The notes under the pieces were generated by a model, which was not told the DNA's origin, did not search any database, and was given only the letters and a program-made list of their open reading frames with translations. The position numbers and the translations under genes are program-made. From an uncultured Hyphomicrobiales bacterium (GTDB lineage Bacteria > Pseudomonadota > Alphaproteobacteria > Rhizobiales > Beijerinckiaceae), in assembly GCA_903932565.1 (NCBI GenBank), contig CAIZGQ010000730.1, positions 1-18,969 of the forward strand: a DNA stretch of 18,969 bases. Reading direction: 5' to 3'. Below are positions 8,205-14,636 of this stretch, in pieces. The number at the start of each line of letters is the position of its first letter. Position 1 is the first letter of the stretch.

Positions 8205-8849
8205 ATGAACATCACACTCTATTATGCACCATTCGCCTGCTCGATGGTGCCGTTTATCAATCTGACTGAGGCAGATGCGGAATTTGAGGTCAGGCCGATA
8301 AACCTTGCCAAGGGCGAGAACAACTTACCTGAATATCTGAAAATCAATCCAAAGCACAAGGTTCCGTTCTTGATTGTTGATGGACGATCCTTGTCCGAGA
8401 ACGTTGCCATTCAGATGTGGGTCAATCGTCAATTTCCTTCGGCGCGTTTGATGCCGGAGGATCCCTGGCTGGAGTTGCAGGCCATATCGATCATGTCCTG
8501 GTGCTCGGGTGGGATTCATCCCTATCTCTCGCGGCTCAACAACACCCGCAAAGTTTGTGACGTGCCGGATGCCGTGGACAGCGTGAGGGCGCTTGCCAAA
8601 GCACCCCTGATGGAGAATTTCAAGCTCGCTGATCACATGCTCACGGGCCGCGACTTTTTATTCGACCATTACACCGGACCGGACGCGCATTTATTCTGGG
8701 CCATGCGGCGGGCCCAGCAATTGGGGGTCGATCTCAGCGCCTTCAAACATGCAATGGCGCATCATGAACGTATGAAAACACGGAGCAGCGTGCAGAAGCT
8801 CTTTGATTTTGAGGCCGCGACGCTTCGGAAATTTGCAGAAGCGTCCTGA
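8205..8849 (+). CDS. Glutathione S-transferase family protein
   Basis: A 214-aa protein with the two-domain GST layout. The N-terminal thioredoxin-like domain (about 1-80) starts MNITLYYAPFACSM, where the A-C-S segment near C12 resembles the catalytic region of bacterial beta-class GSTs. It continues with the cis-proline strand HKVPFLIVDG and the glutathione-binding turn LSENVAIQMW, with E-N in place of the usual E-S. Residues about 90-214 form the helical C-terminal domain, including DHMLTGRDFLFDHYTGPDAHLFW, which fits the N-capping and folding region of GSTs. It lies 129 bases after the Rieske-GltS fusion gene and upstream of pobA on the same strand. ATG 8205 has AGG 8 nt upstream. In this neighbourhood it may conjugate or isomerise an aromatic or electrophilic intermediate; this is inference. 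Confidence 0.85.
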   Translation: MNITLYYAPFACSMVPFINLTEADAEFEVRPINLAKGENNLPEYLKINPKHKVPFLIVDGRSLSENVAIQMWVNRQFPSARLMPEDPWLELQAISIMSWCSGGIHPYLSRLNNTRKVCDVPDAVDSVRALAKAPLMENFKLADHMLTGRDFLFDHYTGPDAHLFWAMRRAQQLGVDLSAFKHAMAHHERMKTRSSVQKLFDFEAATLRKFAEAS

Positions 8850-8855
8850 CGATCC

Positions 8856-8875
8856 GTGGCCCTAAGGTGGGCCGC
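8856..8875 (+). terminator. Possible weak hairpin after the GST gene
   Basis: GTGGCCC (8856-8862) pairs with GGGCCGC (8869-8875) across a six-base loop, with one G-T wobble, starting 6 bases after the GST stop. No T-run follows, so factor-independent termination is doubtful. Confidence 0.3.
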
Positions 8876-8959
8876 AGGGGGTTGGATTTGCTTTGAATGT
8901 TGACAGTATTTTCAACGCGTTCGAGCAGGCAGATGTCGTTTCGAGCCGAGAGCAATGAA

Positions 8960-8970
8960 TGCATAATGCA
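8960..8970. promoter_or_regulatory. Palindrome upstream of pobA, possible operator
   Basis: TGCATAATGCA is a perfect 11-bp palindrome about 95 bases before the pobA start. It contains CATAAT, a fair -10-like hexamer, so it could lie within a promoter. No regulator gene is adjacent, and no good -35 was found. Confidence 0.25.
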
Positions 8971-9064
8971 GCCAAATTCTGCCTGCTATTTTCGATGTGA
9001 GGGATAGCCTTCAGCATAAGCAGAGACATAACGCCAGCTGCAACAAAAAGGGGAGGGGAACGCT

Positions 9065-10243
9065 GTGGAACGAACTCAGGTCGCCATCATCGGCGGCGGG
9101 CCTGCGGGTCTATTGCTTGCACACATGCTGCATCTTGACGGGATCGATAGCATCGTCATCGAACGCCAAAGCATGGCGCATGTGCTGGAACGAATTCGCG
9201 CCGGCGTGCTTGAGGAAGGCACTGTCAAACTGTTACGCAATGTTGGCCTGGGTGAGCGTCTTGACCGGGAGGGCCTAGCGCATGATGGCACTGTCATCAC
9301 GTGGCAGGACCGGCCGCCATTCCTGATTGATACGTACAAGTTCACCGGCCGCCGCATGATGGCCTACGGCCAGACGGCAATCACACAGGACCTGTTTGCG
9401 GCCCACACTGCGCGGGGCGGACGGCTGGTTGAGGCTGCGTCCAATGTGCGGCTGCATGACGTGACATCCTCTTCTCCGAGTGTCACCTATGAGGTGCATG
9501 GCGAGGAGACCCGTATTCAGTGTGATTTCATCGCAGGTTGTGACGGCTTTCACGGCGTGTCGCGCCAAAGCATTCCTGCCGACGTGCTGCGGACGTTTGA
9601 ACGTGCCTATCCATTTGGCTGGCTCGGCATCATGTCCGAAACACCACCGCTCGAAGATATCGTCTACGCGCAGCATGAACGCGGGTTCGCGCTCGCGTCA
9701 CAACGATCCCCGATATTGTCACGATATTATATCCAGTGTCCGAACGACACCAATCTCGCCGATTGGCCAGACGAGCGGTTCTGGGCAGAGCTGAAGGCAC
9801 GTTTTCCTCGCGATCTCGCTGACAAAATCGTGACCGGTCCGTCCATCGAAAAATCGATCGCTCCCTTGCGAAGCTTTGTGGCTGAACCGATGCGATATGG
9901 TCGTCTGTTCCTGGCGGGCGATGCCGCACATATTGTTCCACCAACGGGGGCAAAAGGGCTCAATCTGGCGGTGTCAGACGTCTTTTATCTGCACCGTGCT
10001 CTGGACGCCTATTACAAGCGTGGCACTGAAAAGCACTTAGAACAATATTCCGCCACGGCCCTGCGGCGCGTGTGGGGTGCGGAGCGGCTCTCGTGGTGGC
10101 TGACGAAGTTGCTGCACGTGTTCCCGGACCATGATGGCTTTGATAACAAGGTCAACCAGAATGAGTTCGACTATCTCTGTGGTTCGCAACATGCGCAGGC
10201 GGCCCTCGCCGAGCAATATGTGGGACTGCCGTTCGAACCTTAG
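9065..10243 (+). CDS. pobA: 4-hydroxybenzoate 3-monooxygenase (p-hydroxybenzoate hydroxylase)
   Basis: FAD monooxygenase (392 aa, the family's usual length) that hydroxylates 4-hydroxybenzoate to protocatechuate with NAD(P)H and O2, feeding the beta-ketoadipate pathway. It is recognised along its whole length: FAD-binding GGGPAG (10-15), ERIRAGVLEEGT, the YGQT motif, CDFIAGCDGFHGVSRQS (DG motif), RGFALASQRSPILSRYYIQ containing the Ser-Arg and Tyr substrate residues, RSFVAEPMRYGRLFLAGDAAH with PPTGAKGLNLA (GD motif), and the C-terminal YVGLPFE with the active-site Tyr. The start is GTG at 9065 with a strong GGGAGGGG 6 nt upstream. The usual PobR regulator gene is not adjacent. The Tyr expected in the coenzyme-contact helix (Tyr38 of the Pseudomonas enzyme) is His39 here. 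Confidence 0.96.
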   Translation: MERTQVAIIGGGPAGLLLAHMLHLDGIDSIVIERQSMAHVLERIRAGVLEEGTVKLLRNVGLGERLDREGLAHDGTVITWQDRPPFLIDTYKFTGRRMMAYGQTAITQDLFAAHTARGGRLVEAASNVRLHDVTSSSPSVTYEVHGEETRIQCDFIAGCDGFHGVSRQSIPADVLRTFERAYPFGWLGIMSETPPLEDIVYAQHERGFALASQRSPILSRYYIQCPNDTNLADWPDERFWAELKARFPRDLADKIVTGPSIEKSIAPLRSFVAEPMRYGRLFLAGDAAHIVPPTGAKGLNLAVSDVFYLHRALDAYYKRGTEKHLEQYSATALRRVWGAERLSWWLTKLLHVFPDHDGFDNKVNQNEFDYLCGSQHAQAALAEQYVGLPFEP

Positions 10244-10589
10244 ATTTAAAAACTGTTCGCCCAAGCGATTCAACATTTGGGAAAACGCCCCATTCGCGGG
10301 AGAAAGTTGTAACTTTCGCGTTTGGGATCGTTCCGGCAGCGATTACGACCGACATCTCGCCGTCGTGGCTCCTGCAGCGCCTGCCATTAAAAGAAACTCG
10401 TGAAAGCGATCATTTATTCCGATCAAAATTTTGCGTTGACGTCACCTAACGGAAGCATCGCTGGGTCTTTCCTGACGCAGCGACAGCTTGGTAAAAAAAC
10501 ACCTGACAAATTGACGATGGGTAAAATCGTCCTCAATCCTTGAGGGCTGCATCCTGAGCTGTCGCAGCGGCAACAGCTCTTTGTCGGCG
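10244..10589. other. Non-coding stretch between pobA and the GST fragment
   Basis: No gene is supported on either strand. It holds a 7-2-7 inverted repeat at 10302-10317, listed separately, and AT-rich patches around 10400-10435 and 10490-10500. The open frames that cross it run antisense into pobA or out of the GST fragment and show no family motifs. No pobA terminator with a T-run was seen. Confidence 0.4.
10302..10317. repeat. Inverted repeat, operator-like
   Basis: GAAAGTT and AACTTTC (7 bp each) flank a 2-base centre GT. Outer CGCG (left) and CGCG (right) blocks extend the symmetry imperfectly. The size fits a dimeric regulator site better than a terminator, as the loop is too short and no T-run follows. 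It lies about 60 bases after pobA. Confidence 0.35.
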
Positions 10590-10919
10590 TTAGTTTGACA
10601 ATCGCAGTCGAAATTTGCTGCGCAAGCCAATGTTACCGAAAGCAATTCCAATGCCCGGCGCGTGGAAGAACAATTGCTCGAACACGCGGGTCCGGCCATG
10701 GACGGACTTGGGCAACAGCTGGCCGGACTTTTCTGCGAGATAAACAAGAATGGCAGCACTTTCGCTCAACGTCAGTGGTCCGCCCTCTGCGTCGGGATCA
10801 ACCAGCACTGGGACTTTGGCGTTGGGATTGAGCGCGAGAAAGGCCGGTGTTTTTTGACCGCCAGTGCGGATGTTGATGCTGTGAAGTCGATAGTCCAGAC
10901 CAAGTTCCTCCGATGCCAT
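10590..10919 (-). pseudogene. Glutathione S-transferase fragment, broken at both ends
   Basis: On the minus strand the frame encodes MASEELGLDYRLHSINIR, then TPAFLALNPNAKVPVLVDPD, LTLSESAAILVYLAEKSG, and QLFFHAPGIGIAFGN. These are the second half of a GST thioredoxin-like domain (EELGL helix end, cis-Pro VPVL, ESAAIL glutathione turn) and the first helix of the C-terminal domain. The first 15-20 residues of the GST fold are absent: the homology starts exactly at EELGL next to the LysR fragment on the other strand. At the other end the match stops near IAFGN and the frame ends at 10590, about half of a normal 200-residue GST. It is unlikely to be functional. Confidence 0.7.
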
Positions 10920-11562
10920 GGCACGCGGATCCGCCAGTGGTCTGGAAGGACGACTGCGGGTGTGCGCGTCTGTGACCTTCGCGCGCATCCACATCGCGCC
11001 GGTTCTCGGCGACTTCATGGATCGCCACCCGGGCCTTCGGTTGGAGGTTGTCATGGACGACAGGATCGTCGACCTGCTCGAGGAAAATATCGATGTCGCC
11101 TTCAGGCTTGGCGACCTTGCAGATTCAACGCTGACCGCCCGCAAGCTGGCGACGTCGGATCGACTTGTTGTGGCGTCCCCCGCTTATCTGGAACGCCATG
11201 GGCGGCCTACCGCACCGAGTGATCTCCTGTCCCATGAACCGATCTTATACAATCAGCCTGCAGGCGGGGCAGTTTGGAGCTTCCGACGCGGAACCGCAGA
11301 AACATCAGTCACCCTTCGACCGCGCCTGTCATTCACGGCCGCGGAAGGTGTTCGCGAAGGCGTGCTGGCGGGCCTTGGATTAACGATGGCATCGCGCTGG
11401 ATGTTCGCAGACGAGCTCAGGGACGGACGCGTTGTCTCGCTCCTGGACGACTGGACACTCAGCCCCGTCGATCTCTGGGCAATCTATCCAGCCGGCCGCT
11501 TGCCATCTGCCAAGGCAAGGGCCTTCGTGACTTGGTTCACTGGGTATATCGGTCAAAAATGA
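10918..11562 (+). pseudogene. LysR-type regulator effector-binding domain lacking the DNA-binding domain
   Basis: Encodes up to 214 residues that match only the C-terminal substrate-binding part of a LysR-family regulator: GLEGRLRVCASVTFARIHIAP, FMDRHPGLRLEVVMDD, VDLLEENIDVAFRLG, DRLVVASPAYLERHGRP, LLSHEPILYN, and AAEGVREGVLAGLGLTM. A full LysR protein has about 300 residues; the winged helix-turn-helix (about 85 residues) is missing. The frame begins right where the antisense GST fragment ends, so the gene was cut by a rearrangement. The C-terminus and stop are intact and followed by a terminator. An ATG at 10918 exists, so a truncated protein might be made, but it could not bind DNA in the normal way. 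Confidence 0.75.
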
Positions 11563-11677
11563 AAGATAGTCTGCGCAGGCAGGGTTTGTTTTGATCCCAG
11601 AGCTTGGACAAAAGCGGCCAATTCACGGGGACCGGCTGCTGACAAGACAAAGGGAAACGACATCGCAACTCGCATTG

Positions 11678-11707
11678 GCGGACCTAGGTCCGCTTGCCTA
11701 TTTTTTC
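11678..11707 (+). terminator. Terminator between convergent genes
   Basis: A perfect 16-bp palindrome GCGGACCTAGGTCCGC (11678-11693) is followed on the plus strand by a T-rich tract ending in TATTTTTT (11699-11706). It lies after the LysR fragment stop (11562) and just past the stop of the convergent ABC-2 permease gene, so it probably stops plus-strand transcription and may help on the minus strand too. Confidence 0.6.
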
Positions 11708-12459
11708 AAACGATAGCCGGTTTTAAAAATCCATCCGATAATCGCCGAGCAAATGAGTGTAAACACACAGATCATGACAACGCTGGTCGTCAGACTCACA
11801 TCGCCTCTCTCATAAAAACTCCAGCGGAATCCGCTGACAAGATAAACGACTGGGTTTGCGAGCGAAATCGTCTGCCAAAATGGCGGAAGCAGGTTGATCG
11901 AGTAAAAACTGCCGCCAAGAAATGTCAGCGGTGTGATGACCAACAATGGAATGAGCTGAAGTTTCTCAAATCCGTCTGCCCAAATTCCGATAATGAATCC
12001 AAGAAGGCTAAACGTGACGCTGGTCATGATCAGGAAAAGTAACATCCAGAATGGATGGGCTACCCGCAGCGGTACGAAGAATGCAGCGGTGATCAGAACA
12101 ATCACGCCGATGATGACAGATTTTGTTGCAGCGGCACCGACATATCCAATAACGACTTCAACGACCGATAATGGCGCGGACAGAATTTCATAAATCGTTC
12201 CGGTAAAGCGGGGAAAATAAATCCCAAATGAGGCATTGGAAACGCTCTGGCTCAACACCGTGAGCATAATAAGGCCGGGGACGATGAACGCCCCATACGG
12301 CACGTCATCGATTGCCTCCATGCGCGAACCAATCGCAGACCCGAAAACAATAAAATAAAGAACCGTGGACAGAACAGGAGACGCAATGCTTTGGCCTAGG
12401 GTTCGGAACGTTCGTCCCATTTCGAAATTGTAAATCGCTTCGATGCCACGGAAATTCAT
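11698..12459 (-). CDS. ABC-2 type exporter permease (YadH-like)
   Basis: Integral inner-membrane permease (253 aa) of an ABC-2 exporter. It shows an N-terminal amphipathic stretch (MNFRGIEAIYNFEMGRTFRT), then about six hydrophobic helices, for example SPVLSTVLYFIVFGSAIG, GAFIVPGLIMLTVL, KSVIIGVIVLITAAFFVPL and LLFLIMTSVTFSLLGFIIG. The family stretch PLLVITPLTFLGGSFYSINLLPPFW precedes NPVVYLVSGFRWSFY. These match the YadH/NodJ-type permease pattern. ATG at 12457-12459 overlaps the ATPase stop as ATGA. Base composition is clearly lower in GC than in the surrounding genes. The exported substrate is unknown; polyketide, drug or polysaccharide exporters share this layout. Confidence 0.88.
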   Translation of the reverse strand: MNFRGIEAIYNFEMGRTFRTLGQSIASPVLSTVLYFIVFGSAIGSRMEAIDDVPYGAFIVPGLIMLTVLSQSVSNASFGIYFPRFTGTIYEILSAPLSVVEVVIGYVGAAATKSVIIGVIVLITAAFFVPLRVAHPFWMLLFLIMTSVTFSLLGFIIGIWADGFEKLQLIPLLVITPLTFLGGSFYSINLLPPFWQTISLANPVVYLVSGFRWSFYERGDVSLTTSVVMICVFTLICSAIIGWIFKTGYRLKK

Positions 12460-13382
12460 ACAGCACCCACCAATCCGACGAATATTTCTTCCAAACTGCT
12501 TTCGCGACTATAGATATCTTTTGGTCTTATGCCGCTTTCCTTCAAACGATCTAATGTCTCGGAGATGTCATTGTCGAGCGTTGCGTCACAGGTAAAAATA
12601 ATTTTGCTGCCTTCATCTTCCAGCGTCAGGGGCAGGCCGGCCAATGTCTGAGGTATGGAGTTGATGTGGTCTCGCAGTACAAAGATTATTTGTCGCTTAC
12701 CCATTTTCTGCATGAGCGTTTGTTTGTCTTCCGTCAAAATCAATTTGCCCTTGTTGATGATGCCCACTCGATCCGCCATTTCCTGCGCTTCTTCGATATA
12801 ATGGGTGGTCAGGATAATTGTGACGCCCGTGTCACGAAGTGCGCGCACCTGCGCCCACATGGATTTTCGCAGTTCGACATCAACGCCGGCGGACGGTTCA
12901 TCAAGAAATAAAATTTCCGGCTCGTGTGACAAGGCTTTTGCAATCATGACGCGCCGCTTCATTCCGCCGGACAGATTTCGAATTTCTTCGTCTCTCTTAT
13001 CCCATAATGTAAGGCGTTTGAGTGTGTCCGTGATATAAGAAGGGCTTCGTGGCTTACCGAACAATCCGCGACTGAACGTGACCGTATTCCAGACCGATTC
13101 AAACGCATCTGTTGTCAGCTCCTGCGGCACCAGACCAATAGCTGCACGTGCTTGGCGATATTGCGTGACATTATCAAAACCGGACACGGTCACATGGCCA
13201 CCAGTCGGCTGAACGATGCCGCAGACTGTGTTGATCAGTGTTGTTTTGCCTGCACCATTGGGTCCGAGCAGGGCAAAGATTTCGCCTCGTTTGATTTCAA
13301 GATTGATATCGTCGAGAGCGATAAATCCATTTTGGTAAATTTTCTTGAGGGCTCGAATTTCTATTGCTGTTTCAATTGGCAT
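12456..13382 (-). CDS. ABC exporter ATP-binding protein (YadG-like)
   Basis: ATPase (308 aa) partnering the ABC-2 permease at 11698-12459. Seen: Walker A LLGPNGAGKTT (38-48), Q-loop LVPQELTTDAF, signature LSGGMKRR, Walker B ILFLDEPSAGVD, and H-loop TTHYIEEAQEMADR, all intact. A C-terminal extension of about 80 residues ends with SSLEEIFVGLVG, typical of DrrA/YadG-type export ATPases. ATG 13380-13382 gives the normal N-terminus (IEIRALKKIYQNGF); the ribosome site is weak. Hand-counted lines of this pair give about 42-47% GC against about 60% in the exporter operon to the right, which suggests separate acquisition. It is transcribed away from the CecR operon, with an IS remnant between them. 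Confidence 0.9.
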   Translation of the reverse strand: MPIETAIEIRALKKIYQNGFIALDDINLEIKRGEIFALLGPNGAGKTTLINTVCGIVQPTGGHVTVSGFDNVTQYRQARAAIGLVPQELTTDAFESVWNTVTFSRGLFGKPRSPSYITDTLKRLTLWDKRDEEIRNLSGGMKRRVMIAKALSHEPEILFLDEPSAGVDVELRKSMWAQVRALRDTGVTIILTTHYIEEAQEMADRVGIINKGKLILTEDKQTLMQKMGKRQIIFVLRDHINSIPQTLAGLPLTLEDEGSKIIFTCDATLDNDISETLDRLKESGIRPKDIYSRESSLEEIFVGLVGAV

Positions 13383-13549
13383 AAAATGTTCGTCCCATCA
13401 TCTCTGCTTACGACCGAGAATTGAAGCTTGGCAATTGAATGTTTCGTTGCGCATTGCTCTAAGGATTCCGCGACAGGGTGGCCTATTTTGGGTTCAATGC
13501 AACGCCTGTTTGTAGGCACGGCTCTCGTTGAGCGTTCGAATTTTCGAGC
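13383..13549. other. Upstream region of the YadGH pair
   Basis: A short gap between the IS3 remnant and the YadG-like gene, likely holding the minus-strand promoter. A direct repeat AATTGAA occurs twice (about 13420-13440). No convincing -35/-10 pair or gene is seen, and no IS terminal inverted repeat could be fixed. Confidence 0.3.
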
Positions 13550-13861
13550 TCATCTTGATCGCTCGCGATCAGCAATCTTGCCGCTTGATTGATGTTGAGA
13601 AGTGCTTGCAAGCGATTGATATTCTTTCGGTGATTGATTGCCAAGGGTGATATGTGGACGACACTCGTTGTGTTCAATCCTTCAAGCCTCGATCAGGCGC
13701 TTAGCTTCGGCGATCATCCTGAATGCATGGATTTTTATGCGATCGTCTTGCAAGGGTTCGTTGAAAGTCTCGACGACGGCATTTTAGGATGGTCTGCGAG
13801 GTTGCGAGCGGGCGATCCCGCAGGTCCTGAGGATCGGCCCAAGGTGATGTGTGGTCAGAAG
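13550..13861 (-). pseudogene. IS3-family transposase (OrfB) C-terminal remnant with in-frame stops
   Basis: On the minus strand one frame encodes GILRTCGIARSQPRRPS-like residues, then after a TAA (13784-13786) NAVVETFNEPLQDDRIKIHA and FRMIAEAKRLIEA, then after a TGA (13682-13684) RIEHNECRPHITLGNQSPKE. This is the end of an IS3-type DDE integrase domain: the N-x-x-x-E-x-F-N catalytic Glu block, the helix ending LIE-x-W-R, and the N-x-x-RPH-x-x-LGN-x-(T/S)P box. The second stop replaces the conserved Trp (TGG to TGA), and a TAG at 13862-13864 bounds the frame upstream. The rest of the transposase is absent. Copy is non-functional. Confidence 0.7.
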
Positions 13862-13864
13862 CTA

Positions 13865-13880
13865 AATCAATCGATTGATT
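13865..13880. promoter_or_regulatory. Perfect 16-bp palindrome, likely CecR/TetR operator
   Basis: AATCAATCGATTGATT is a perfect palindrome whose right edge touches the predicted -35 of the cecR-like gene. Position and size fit a TetR-dimer operator for autoregulation. The tract continues as a further GATT repeat to 13884. Confidence 0.6.
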
Positions 13881-13907
13881 GATTCAAAGCGCGGCTTGGG
13901 CTATAAA
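13879..13907 (+). promoter_or_regulatory. Sigma70-like promoter of the cecR-ybhGFSR operon
   Basis: TTGATT (13879-13884), a 17-base spacer and TATAAA (13902-13907) make a good match to the sigma70 consensus. Transcription would start near 13914, at or just after the first codons of the regulator, so the mRNA could be leaderless or use a later start. Confidence 0.5.
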
Positions 13908-14636
13908 ATGCAGATGATCGCAATTGATGCACCTGCCCCAGCCAACAACGACACAACCCGTGATGTGCTCGTGCGCGTTGCCCTTGATCTTTTTGGACGC
14001 AAAGGGTTTGAAGCCACATCCACCCGTGAGATCGCCTTTGGCGCGGGCGCCAATATCGCGGCTATCGCCTATCACTTTGGCGGCAAGGAAGGTCTGCGAA
14101 AGGGGTGCGCAGAGTTCATCACGGGCGCACTTGGCGAGACTTTGGGCCCGTTGCTGGCTGAGGGCGGGTCAATCGGAAACCTCAAGCCGTCCGCGGCGCG
14201 GGCAAAGCTGATTCAGATCATCGACACCATGATCGGCTTTCTTGTCGTCAGCACGCAGGCTGAGCCAATTGCGCGATTCATGATGCGCGAGATGTCGGAG
14301 CCATCCAGCGCATTCGATTTAATCCATGACTCATCGATGGCCCCAATCCATGAACATATTTGCGCGTTGTGGGCACTGTCGACAGGCTGGGACGCCCACA
14401 GCGAGCAAACACGCCTCTCAACGCTCGCGATGTTCGGCCAGGTGGTCTATTTCCGTGTGGCACGGCAACTCGTCCTGCGTCGGATGGACTGGGTTGACGT
14501 TGGTCCTGAGCAAGCGGCGGAACTCCGACAAGTGGTTGTTCGAAATCTGCAGGCCGCCATCGACGCGGCGCGAAAAGATGCGGCAGGAAAAGATGCGGCA
14601 CGAAAATCCACGCCTCTGAGGAGATCGGTGCAATGA
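13908..14636 (+). CDS. cecR: TetR-family repressor, CecR (YbiH)-like
   Basis: Transcriptional repressor (242 aa). An N-terminal TetR helix-turn-helix is seen at about residues 17-62: RDVLVRVALDLFGRKGFEATSTREIAFGAGANIAAIAYHFGGKEGL. The C-terminal part carries MMREMSEPSSAFDLIHD, typical of the CecR/DUF1956 ligand-binding domain. In E. coli CecR controls ybhGFSR and affects sensitivity to cefoperazone and chloramphenicol; the same gene order follows here, which supports the name. The stop overlaps the next ATG as ATGA. ATG 13908 is used, but ATG 13914 or an upstream TTG (13875) are possible, and none has a clear ribosome site. A 15-bp tandem repeat near the 3' end makes a Lys/Ala-rich tail (KDAAGKDAARK). 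Confidence 0.8.
   Translation: MQMIAIDAPAPANNDTTRDVLVRVALDLFGRKGFEATSTREIAFGAGANIAAIAYHFGGKEGLRKGCAEFITGALGETLGPLLAEGGSIGNLKPSAARAKLIQIIDTMIGFLVVSTQAEPIARFMMREMSEPSSAFDLIHDSSMAPIHEHICALWALSTGWDAHSEQTRLSTLAMFGQVVYFRVARQLVLRRMDWVDVGPEQAAELRQVVVRNLQAAIDAARKDAAGKDAARKSTPLRRSVQ
14572..14606 (+). repeat. 15-bp tandem repeat inside the cecR-like gene
   Basis: Two copies of GAAAAGATGCGGCA(G/C) at 14572-14586 and 14587-14601, followed by the start of a third (GAAAA). The repeat is in frame and adds K-D-A-A-x units to the charged C-terminal tail of the regulator. Confidence 0.85.

Noticed and set aside
8899..8916. GTTGA/TCAAC inverted repeat with TTGACA in the pobA upstream region
   Set aside because: No -10 hexamer lies at the right distance from TTGACA, and arms of five bases are easily found by chance.
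10590..11144. GST frame extended to 184 codons
   Set aside because: The first 75 codons are antisense to the LysR effector domain; only the part from about 10919 downward shows GST motifs.
13634..13882. 82-codon plus-strand open frame next to the regulator
   Set aside because: It is the antisense shadow of the IS3-type transposase remnant, whose motifs are read on the minus strand.
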